A stretch of DNA of 64,000 nucleotides from Siphonodentalium dalli (lineage: Eukaryota; Mollusca; Scaphopoda; Gadilida; Siphonodentaliidae): the NCBI GenBank assembly GCA_032622095.1, contig CP136061.1, forward strand, positions 187,990,369 through 188,054,368, written 5' to 3'. This document shows positions 55,176-64,000 of this stretch, in pieces. A model generated the notes under the pieces. That model did not search any database. It saw nothing but the letters and a program-made list of their open reading frames with translations, and was not told where the DNA came from. Numbering within the stretch: position 1 is the stretch's first letter; every line of letters begins with the position of its first letter. The translations under genes were made by a program, and so were the position numbers.

Positions 55176-57530
55176 ATAAGCCGAAGACTTACATTTCTCT
55201 GTACATCAATTGTGTGAGCAGTATTTGTATCACAAATGATTCAAACCTGAGAACACTGTAAAATAAGAAATTCCAGTTTCACACGTTGTATGGATTATAT
55301 TTTCTCGTAATGCGTTACATGATAGAGTTCCAAATTTTCTCATTATGTGGTACCACATTAATTCCCACTGTTGAACAAGCTAATTTCTAATTTAAAAAAA
55401 ACTTAAAAGTTAATTTATAACGCATATAGCGTCATGTGTAATACTATGTGAGAATTCAAACCTATTTCGTGATAAATCGCATTTAAATGGGAGATGTGTG
55501 TCAATTATTTGAATTTCCCGCGGTGTGGAAGGAAGAATAGCGAGTTTGCGATTTAAAACCGGTACGTATACGGGTAGCTACCCGTACCGGTAATCGTTTT
55601 TTAATCGCAAATTCTTTCACGGGTAGAATTCAGCACATCGACTGGTAATGTATGGTGAGCTAACTGCAAACAAATTCATATATTCTACATTTTACAAAGT
55701 GTTATTCGCTTTATTGGCCGACATTATTCTTACTGTTATGGAGACAATTGTCCTCTGGATAATCAGATGCATTCACCAGGGACGAGACGGCCGTGCATGG
55801 GGAGGTGTTGGGGTTTTCTTTCACTCATTGTGGTAAGATTTTAAATTTGGTTTCACTAATGACTTCATTGTCCGATCGATTGCTGACTAAAGTACCGTAG
55901 TTGGATTTTTTTTCAGACTGAGAATAGGATCTAGATGATTGATCTAATATACAAATAAATTTTCCAACCAATAGTCGATGTAAAGTTTATTGTATTTTAG
56001 ACCCAGGGTTCAATAAAGTTCTGGGCCTATATATGCATTTTCAGTCAAATATAAGACCGAATTACCCCTTATATTAGTCGAAGAGTATTTAGTCATATAA
56101 GCTGTTGTGTTGGACTTTTACAACATATCGAAGGGTTGGGACACAAAGTGTGAACGTTTATTCCAATAATTGGGATATTGGTATGGATCTAAACCCGACG
56201 GTTGGTTGACAAATTCAACTTGGAAACAACAAAAAGCGTTCAATTATATTCTATTCACGATATGGTGTGCATAAAGAGCGTTTTCTTCACTTCTGTTTGA
56301 AACTCCGGAAACAAATGAAACTCTCTCAGACTATGATAAGACGTTGCACATAGTATTTATCGGTACTTCGTGTCTGTATCGACCTATATTATCCCAATTG
56401 CAATATGCATCATGCTCAAGGTCCAAATGCGCCATGTCCGTACAAATGGTAAAATATATTAATTGAGAAATCAAGCACCACCTATATACAATAAAGTAAC
56501 TAAACGGTTGTATGCAAATAGGTGGAATATACGTAAAACTATACGATTGTGGCTCAAATAACCGCATTTTTTCAGCGAAAGGATCAATCGACGCTGCAAC
56601 CGGATATCGTTTTATTCGCTAAAATAATTCACAGTCTGATGCTATTATCCAGCTTAAAATATGGCCTTGACCAATCAGTCACTATGATCATAATGGATTA
56701 TCACAAAATTAGATAAAACACCTGGGTCGTAGCATGTAGTCTGTCGTGTCCAACCGTTCATTGAAGTGACTTCTTAACACATTGTCAACATAATGTACTG
56801 GCAGTACCCTATTGCTTTTTCAAAACGTTAACTGAACACGACATTTTTGATTTTACATTTCGGCAATTGTAATAAATTATTTATCGTGTGTTATTCTGAT
56901 TTGGCGGAGTATTATAAATTGAATGATTGATTGGTGCACTTGGTATGCTTAGATTCGAGAAATTTTAGCAGTGTCAAAAGTGTACTGCCTGGAATTCGAT
57001 ATTAGACACCAACACCGCGAGTGAAGAGGCTTTATATGTATATTCCTTCTGCATTTCTTTCAGTTGTCACTCAGAGCGCCATTATACTTGAAAATCGTTG
57101 AATATGAGATTTGTGAAGGCATGGACTCAGTATGAAGGTTCATTTTTCAAATATGCTTGCTGCGGTAAACAAGACAGTCAATGACTGTGGGTCGCTCACC
57201 AGACTGCAAAGACTGATAAGACTGGGACTCTGGAGACCACAACAGTCAGAACTTTTCATTATCACTTTAAAAGAAATAGCTCTAAACAGGATATGTGCTA
57301 GAGAGACTTCACGTATATATAGATTGGTGAAAATCCACCTTGAAATTACCAAATGTACACTACTGATCACCCCCCCCCCCTCCTCCAGTTCAACAAGTCC
57401 CCTCCCGACCGGGCTACAGACTCCCAAGTCTTAGGTTGAAATTTCACAACTGACACCTCAAACTTTCTCAATTGTTGGAAATTTTCAATCTCACAAGCGC
57501 CTTTTTCTAAAACCATTTAGACATGTCTGA
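55176..57530. other. No gene recognised
   Basis: 2.3 kb of AT-rich sequence. At 55556-55598 'accggtacgtatacgggtag' pairs with 'ctacccgtaccggt', a short perfect hairpin. A run of ten C's at 57370-57379 precedes a C/T-rich stretch. ORFs at 57132-57434 on both strands cover the same sequence and have no conserved feature. Confidence 0.5.
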
Positions 57531-58985
57531 AGCCCAATTATCCATGGACCCAAAACACAATACATGTATGTCAGATTGACCGGTTGACCTCATTTTAACA
57601 AATCTGAATCTCAGTCACGAAAGGATCCTCCTGATTGCTCCATACATATAGTTATGTCCCTGGTCCCACCCTATTTAACCTGGTGACCCCATCTGAATAA
57701 ATTTGAATCCCAGACACAAAAGAACCCTTCATACATATGATAAATATCAGTAAAATAGACCTGATGGTCCTTGTGAAGGAAGCCTATTAAGAGTGAAACT
57801 GTCCTTCGTTTGGAGTGGGTTAGCATCACTAAATTCACCCTCTGGGGATCTCATTCTGCTAAGGCCCTCAACTGCTATGGCAGACCTAGGATAACATTGA
57901 AGTTCCCCAGTTGGAAGTTGATGTTCACCCATTGGGCACCTCAATTATGAATTTTATCTTCTGCAAATTAGGGGATATAGAAACTTCCTAGAAGGGAAAT
58001 GTAACTAAAAACAATGTTAATTTGATACTATAGATACTTCCCAGAAGATGAGGCCTAAGCAAAATGAGGTCTCCAGAGGGTGAATTTGGTGATGCTAGCC
58101 CACTGTGTGGGATAGCATCACTAAATTCACCCTCTGAGAACCTCATTCTGCAAATGTCAGACACACTAAATTCAGGCAGTTTGTTTAAAATTGCTAGCAG
58201 TATGTTTATACAAGCTGTCAGTGACATATTATTCTAATCTTGATTAATGACATGTGTTTCTCTCTGTTTATCCACAAAGAGATATCTGCCACTTTAATAG
58301 AACAGGTCTTAAAGTTGGAAGCTGGAAATGATATCCATTGGAAGGGATGTTGGTTGGGTGCAGGCCACTGCAGGGTGGGGGTGGGTCTGGGCCATGTGGG
58401 AGGGGGGATGGGTAATGGAATATTTCTGTAATTTCAGAAGATTAAAGATTAAAGTTTCATAACTCTGCAGATGTTATAATGGTGTAACTTTGTTCAAATT
58501 TTATAAAATGATTAAAAAATAATTTTTTTGTTTGTTAATTTGAGTATGGTGAAAATTCAAAAAATCTGAATTTGACCAATTTTTTTTTTTTTTTTTAGTT
58601 ATGTCACTGGCTCCGCCCACATTCGACCCAGTGACCTCATTTGAACAAATCTGAATAACAGTCCCCCAAGGACGCTTTGTACCAAATATGAACCCATTCG
58701 GCCAAATGAAATTTGAGAAGAAGTCGTTGTAAGAATTACAGAGTTATGGCCCTGGCTTCGCAACTATTTGACCCAGTGTCCTCATTTGAACAAATCTGAA
58801 TGAGAGTCACCTAGGGAACATCCACACCAAATATGAACCAATTCGGCATTACGGTTTCAGAGGAGAAGATGTTCAAAGAATTGTTGACGGACGGACGGAT
58901 GGACGGATGGACGGACGGACGACGGACGAGGAGTGATGACTATAGCTCCACCGGAGACTTTGTCTCAGGTGAGCTAAAAAGTTCT
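57531..58985. repeat. Dispersed mollusc-type repeat ending in GTCTCAGGTGAGC
   Basis: Units 'acctcatttgaacaaatctg' recur at 58632, 58772 and, diverged, 57590 and 57690, each followed by 'accaaatatgaacc' and 'gagttatggccctgg'. The array ends with GGAC repeats (58888-58925), 'gatgactatagctccaccgg' and 'gtctcaggtgagctaaaaa', which is the complement of the element start at 17562. ORFs 57747-58227 are frames of the embedded hairpin repeat. Confidence 0.65.
58048..58175. repeat. Hairpin repeat (GAGGGTGAATTTAGTGATGC family)
   Basis: 'atgaggtctccagagggtga' and its complement 'tcaccctctgagaacctcat' flank 'ggtgatgctagccc' and 'gggatagcatcac'. The whole block folds on itself. A half unit lies at 57810-57880 and related full units at 63085, 63255 and 63740. 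Confidence 0.7.
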
Positions 58986-59325
58986 CATTTATATCGAAAT
59001 GGTCATGCATATATCGATCGGAATGACACTCTGAGATGTTAAACTCATGCAGATCAACCTATAAAAGCATTCCAGTTTTCGCCCATGTCGGGGTTATAGC
59101 ACCCTTGCCGACCTCGATATATGCATATATTATGTTATGTTATCACGCATATAAAATAAATTCTTCAGAGTGAAATAACCGTCCATTAAGTTCGATGTTG
59201 ATCGTCCGTTATTAAAATAACGTATCGTTGATTGTAAACTAATGTAGGGTCCATTGTCCAACATGTATTAACAGGAGGCAGCGAACAAAGGAGTTCCGTC
59301 ATGGTCATGTTTTAATTCCACAGTA

Positions 59326-59438
<113 letters not shown>

Positions 59439-60320
59439 TTCTTAAACTGAACAAATTGTAAAGGGGGTTGAGGCTTTTATAATTGTTTGACATATAATTC
59501 ATGTGACATGACAAAACGTTTGTCTGAGCTTCAACAACAACAACAGCCATCTGTACCCGTTGCAGAATAACCTGTTTATAAGTCTCTCATTCGATATTCC
59601 AATAATAGCTTTGGATGTTGGTGATTAAAGATACACACGGTGTTCATAATCACCAATTCCAAAAATAAAATAAAATGAAAAGGTTTGAAATTATGAGTAT
59701 GAACACTGTGTGGCTCTGGTCTGCTACCGACATAGCATGTATGATATTCGTGTATACAATATATTTGCCCAATTGTCAAATGACATTGTCACTTAAAATA
59801 CAGCGAACTACACGTGATGTCTGAATTTAAATGTAACTGGTGTGAACTACATATAAACATGTAACACGTTAGCACATACGGTCTATATACACGATCCTTT
59901 TTGCGACCCCATTAGAAATATAAGAGTAATCCAAAAACCAATCATCCTATGACAAAATATGAAGTTCAACATAATTTAAAACTAATTGAAAGAAACACAA
60001 CGTCTCCGTACGATAAACTATTATTAAGTAAAAATATGGCTCATTTTTATTCCAAATAGCGTAACTCACCATAATATTCTCGCCAATGTGGGCAGGTCAC
60101 ACAGGGCGGTCGTTTTGATCGTCGTGATGGTAGTCTTCTACCGGATTGTATTTATTATTGTTTTTGTGTATGCATGTATGTTGAATGTATGTTTTGCAAT
60201 ATTTTCGCAGTTCGACTGAAATCAGTGGTATTACGACATGTAAGGGTCTACTCACATATATACAATACCTATGTACTTATTTCTGTAATGCTATCTGGAT
60301 AGCCCAACCTGGCGAGTGTA

Positions 60321-61000
60321 TTGTCGTCTGCGTGCCTATATCATGATCAAATGTCTATACAAATTATGTCTTCGAACTGCCGAGGGCTAAATCAAGCAAA
60401 AAAACGTCGTGATGTATTCCGATACCTCAGAAATTTGAAGTCCTCAATATACTGTCTACAAGATACCCACTTTACAGCAGAGCAAGAGAAATGCATTGCA
60501 GCAGAATGGGGATACAAGATGGAAATGACACCATATTCATCCCAGTCTCGCGGAGTGGCAATCCTCTTTAACAATAATTTTAGTTTTGAAATACACGAAA
60601 GAGTAAAAGACAAAAATGGGAATTACCTTATACGCGACATGACTATCGAGACAATCCGATTTACATTAGCTAATATGTATGGTCCAAATGATGACAATCC
60701 TGAATTTTACAATAAAATCAAAAATATTATAACCGAACTGGGAAACACACAAATTATCATCTGTGGCGACTGAAACCTAGTCCAAAATCAACAAAAACAT
60801 ACCTTTAATTATGTAAACTACAATAACCCCGAGCAAAGCTAGCAGTTAGTGTCCTTGTCGACAAGCTAGAGTTAGTAGACGCATGGAGGATACACAATGA
60901 CAACGAAAGACGATTCACTTGGAGAAGAAAGTCACCAATAAAAATGGCAAGACTTAACTATTTTCTCATTTCGGCCAATTTGGCCGGTTACTTCATGTGA
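60321..61000 (+). pseudogene. L1/Tx1-type LINE endonuclease remnant
   Basis: Translation: 'MSSNCRGLNQAKKRRDVFRY', 'IYCLQDTHFTAEQEKCI', 'SRGVAILFNN', 'TLANMYGPNDDNPEFYNKI' and 'IIICGD', then a TGA where the family has Trp or Phe before Asn. After a frameshift come 'KLELVDAWRIHNDNERRFTW' and 'KMARLNYFLIS'. The pattern 'N.RGL', 'Q(E)TH', 'SRGV.ILF', 'YGPN', 'GD(F/W)N' and 'RLDYFLIS' is that of the L1/Tx1 AP-endonuclease. The catalytic Glu is Asp here and the 'RLDY' Asp is Asn, besides the stop, so it is inactive. No RT follows, so only the 5' part of ORF2 is present. Confidence 0.78.
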
Positions 61001-62078
61001 GTTTTTCATCTGACGTGTGTGTCGGAATAATGATGTGGAGGATTTATGTAAATGTTAGCCCAAACTACATTTCCAAGTAACGATGGTTTTGTTGTTTATT
61101 TTGAGGAATAATACCGCGTCAGATGAATTCAGCCCAAATATGTTAACAGTTGTCGTGTAAAACATTCGGCAGTAAGTTAGCGTTATTTAGTATTTGTGGA
61201 TGTCATTTAACATGGGGAAAATAGACTACTGCGCTTGAACGAGCATGTGAATTGTCGTTTTTAATGTATAGCAACTTTATAATCAATAACAGAGGCATTC
61301 TCTGTCAAATAAGGTCGCTCTATTTACGATACCAATTGGGGAACTTTGTAAATTAAATTACGCGTAAACTTAACCTGCTGCAAATAGAAAAGGTGTCGGA
61401 ATCGGCGTACTCGCCCCAGGGCTAACTCGCCCAATCGGCGCGTGCCAACTCGGAATAAAAGGCCAACTCGGAATAAAAGATGCATACGGGATGTTATATG
61501 GCGTTTGGTCCGTTGTTTCTCAATGAATATTATTGAAATTTGGTGTATATGTCCGGGCTGGGACATGGAATACAACAACGTTTGAACTGTTTTTAAATTT
61601 ACAAATTTGTTGATTTTATTCATTTTGTTTTCGTTCTGAAACACACTATAAAGTGTATATAATATAATAACGAACACGAGACATACATAATTTATGAACT
61701 GTTAACAAAAGATATCAAATTCAATACATGACAAAGATGACTCAGTGGAGTTTATAAAGTGAACATAAAAACATTGAGGTAAGAATCTTTTTAAGGAATT
61801 CAACTTTATTTAATGATAACTAGAGGTGTGACACCCCCTTAGAATAATTTAACAAAAAAAGTAGGAATAAATAGCTGGGACAAAGGTATACCCCTTTTTC
61901 AACTTCAAGTTTCATGGAAAATGATAAAAAATGACTGAGAAAAATCTGGGCAAATTTGTGTTCACGGACAATGGATGGACGGACGGCTGGACAAGCTGAT
62001 TCAATTATACCCCCCCCCCACAACTTTGTTGCAGGGGGTATAAAAAGAGTTTCAAAGAACAGTTGATAAATCATGATA
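61001..62078. other. No gene; one short dispersed repeat
   Basis: 61001-61800 shows no recognisable feature; the minus ORF at 61324-61677 lacks motifs. From about 61830 to 62045 a repeat with 'gtatacccctttttcaactt', 'ggatggacggacggctgg' and 'tgttgcagggggtataaaaa' resembles those at 14400 and 33905. Confidence 0.45.
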
Positions 62079-62335
62079 TTAACCCTTTCTATGCTAAATG
62101 GATTCTCCCATTCAGTTATAGAAGTATAAATTGGAATGGTCTATTATTCATTTGGGGGAATAATCAAGTAATATAAGCAGACAACAGAGTTGTAACAGAT
62201 AATACAAGTGCTGAAGAATTCATATTCATTGGTGGGAAATGTTCAGATAATAAGTTCATCGTTTGTTCAACTTATTATCTGAACATTTCTTAAGGGAACT
62301 ACTCGTCAATGAGTATTTAGTATAGAAAGGGTTAA
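62079..62335. mobile_element. TTAA-flanked MITE, second family (piggyBac type)
   Basis: TTAA at 62079-62082 and 62332-62335. Ends 'ccctttctatgctaaatgg' and complement of 'atttagtatagaaaggg' form inverted repeats of about 20 bp. The interior has the hairpin 'gttcagataataagttcat' with 'gaacttattatctgaac' in part. Truncated relatives lie at 6545-6665 and 22800-22855. It has no coding capacity. Confidence 0.8.
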
Positions 62336-62372
62336 ATGTGGATATATATGAGTTTCAACCATTCACTATAAG

Positions 62373-62545
62373 GTAATGCCCTAAATAATCGATTCCTTAA
62401 ACACAGCAGAATTATCGGTAATTTTTCAGGATTTAGTCAGAAATATGGCTTGTTGCCATTCATCGGAAAGCTCTCTCTGACTAAATCCTGAAAAATTACC
62501 CATAATTCTGCTGTGGTTAAGGAGTCAATTATTTAGGGCGTTACT
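62373..62545. repeat. Palindromic foldback MITE, copy 3 (loop shortened)
   Basis: Same family as 1050-1260 and 11166-11366: 'cagaattatcggtaattttt' on the left and 'aaaaattacccataattctg' on the right. The distal half of the right arm ('ggcaacaagccatattt') is deleted, so the hairpin is asymmetric. It lies only 37 bp from the TTAA-flanked MITE. The stretch 62546-63084 has no gene. Confidence 0.82.
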
Positions 62546-63084
62546 GTATATAGTGGATTAAATAGAGGATCTCCGATGAGTCGCATTTCTTTATTTATTA
62601 ACCCGTGTGCACTAAATTCGATTCTAGCCTAGCTCTAGCGAGGTTCGGATCAAATTTAGTGGACGAGATTTATAAATTTCATATACAATTGCGATGAATT
62701 TGAGATCCATTTTATCACATAATCACATTTTAGCTACGAAAAACGGTCTCAAAACGGCTGGGATTAAAACAAATTTAATATTGATTTCCTTACCACAACC
62801 AAAGAGGAAGTAAAGACACCTTTAAGGAAAAATATAGTTCCATTTTAAATGTGTCTTTTCATGTTGACAAACTTGTTCAACCATCCATGTTTATCTCACA
62901 GTCAACCTTAAATAATCCAACACAAATCGAACATCATAATTATATTCTGATTAACATAATAATAAAGTTGCGCTAAGCTCTTACGTCACTCCATGTGCCG
63001 ATAATACACGCATGTCTTACTAAAAAATATGAGGCTGGGTTTAGGGGCTAATTATGTGATAAAATGATACCAGACAATCAAGCC

Positions 63085-63870
63085 TTGAAATAGTGTGCCT
63101 GCCATTTGCAGAATGAGGTCCCCAGAGGGTGAATTTAGTGATGCTACCCCGCATAGCGGGGTAGCATCACTAAATTCACCCTCTGTGAACCTCATTCTGT
63201 AAATGACAGACACTATTTCAAGGCTTGTAGACAATGGCAATTGGACAGCAAGTCTGAGTTTAGTGTGCCTGTCATTTGTAGAATGAGGTCCCCTGAGGGT
63301 GAATATAGTGATACTATCCTGCATAATGGGCTAGCATCACCAAATTCACCTGCTGGGGACCTCATTCTCATTAGGCCTCATCTGCTATGGGAGACATAGA
63401 CTCAGATTTTAGTTCCCAAATGATGAATATTGTGATGTACACCCATTGGGACCTCGATTATATAATGTGTCGTCTGCAAATTTGTGGATATAGAGAAACT
63501 AAACTAAAAGAGAAATAGAATCTATGTGAAGAAGTTTCTATAGAATTTTGATAATAAAGAAATTTTTCAGAGAAGATGAGGCCTAAGCAGAAAGAGGTCC
63601 CCAGAGGGTGAATTAATGCTGCTAGCCTACTATGCTAATTATGTGATAAACTGATACAGACGATGGCGATTGGAAAGGTCTAGAATGTATAACTTCAAAC
63701 TTGGTTTGCTATAGAAATAATTCTTTGGGCGAAAGCAAGCCTGAGTTTAGTGTACCTGTCATTTGCAGAATGAGGTCCCCAGAGGGTGAATTTAGTGACG
63801 CTATTCTGCACGGCAGGCTAGCATCACCAAATTCACCCTCTGTGGACCTCATTCTGCATGGCCTCATCTG
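63085..63870. repeat. Cluster of three hairpin repeats
   Basis: Three inverted-repeat blocks of about 125 bp at 63091-63215, 63258-63370 and 63745-63860. Each is built as 'gaatgaggtccccagagggt', 'gaatttagtgatgct', a short loop, then the complement ending 'cctcattctg'. The first has an almost perfect centre (accccgcatagcggggt). Half units are present at 63590-63620. The minus ORF at 63052-63324 only reflects the repeat. Confidence 0.8.
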
Positions 63871-63913
63871 CTATGGGACATTATACAGTTATCGCATTGT
63901 TTCGAGGTTGACA

Positions 63914-64000
63914 CGAGGAATTGTCAACCCGATGAAGTCAATATTCACCAAGGCCGTAGGCCGAGGTGAATATTGGCTTCCGAGGGCTGACAATTCCTCG
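63914..64000. repeat. Foldback repeat cut by the window end
   Basis: 'cgaggaattgtcaacccgat' and 'caatattcacc' at 63914-63950 pair with 'ggtgaatattgg' and 'gggctgacaattcctcg' at 63971-64000, around a 'aaggccgtaggccg' centre. The element may continue beyond the window. Confidence 0.75.

Noticed and set aside
57132-57434. Overlapping 100- and 95-codon ORFs on both strands
   Set aside because: Same DNA read twice, ending in a C-rich tract, with no domain or splice signal.

Overview
This window is AT-rich, intron-containing animal DNA packed with transposable elements. It has no operons, rRNA or tRNA genes that I can see. Several features point to a marine lophotrochozoan, most likely a mollusc and perhaps a bivalve. 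These are short satellite-like repeats that alternate a 'GTTATGGCCC' phrase with a 'GACTTAGAAAA' phrase, element ends reading GGCTCACCTGAG, CCCCGAAAA hairpins, and gene families typical of invertebrate repeat fractions (DUF6589, Academ-like, PIF/Harbinger, CR1-like LINEs). Assignment to species is not possible from sequence alone.

Left part (1-25.7 kb): the main host-like gene is a multi-exon DUF6589-type gene on the minus strand. Exons at 9790-9489, 8228-7637, 6974-6805, 4469-4134 and 2199-1287 join in frame through GT-AG introns, with two single-base-type frameshifts. An exon for a ZAD-like zinc-binding domain at 25700-25250 (same strand) is the probable first exon. A decayed copy of the 3' exon lies at 255-460 and a decayed inverted copy of the ZAD exon at 24670-24896. 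Between exons lie palindromic MITEs, TTAA-flanked (piggyBac-type) MITEs, long foldback repeats and mollusc-type satellite repeats.

Middle (27-32 kb): a PIF/Harbinger-type element. A Myb/SANT-like gene on plus faces a DDE transposase on minus, and the transposase is split by a LINE whose tail is a run of TATCC repeats. A dense cluster of TTAGTCA sites lies just outside the Myb-like gene.

Central nest (34.16-51.34 kb): a CR1-like LINE on plus was inserted into a small exon. The uninterrupted site survives in a tandem copy at about 52.19 kb. The LINE was then broken by a LINE 3' fragment (35.4-36.0 kb), by a doubled 432-bp element (36.17-38.06 kb), and by an 10.9-kb element with roughly 100-bp terminal inverted repeats (38.69-49.62 kb). 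That large element carries a decayed gene that fuses an RNase H/DDE-like transposase, an XPG/FEN1-like nuclease and a Cys-rich zinc cluster, which best fits the Academ superfamily. Inside it sits another LINE on minus, whose middle is occupied by a satellite array with a 262-bp higher-order unit.

Right part (51.3-64 kb): tandem and inverted pieces of a gene with a PHD-type finger and an Arg/Gly-rich tail, a second transposon-like pseudogene on minus (53.76-55.18 kb), an L1/Tx1-type endonuclease relic (60.3-61.0 kb), and several hairpin and MITE families. Almost every coding region carries stops or frameshifts, so the window reads as a graveyard of elements around one or two nearly intact genes.
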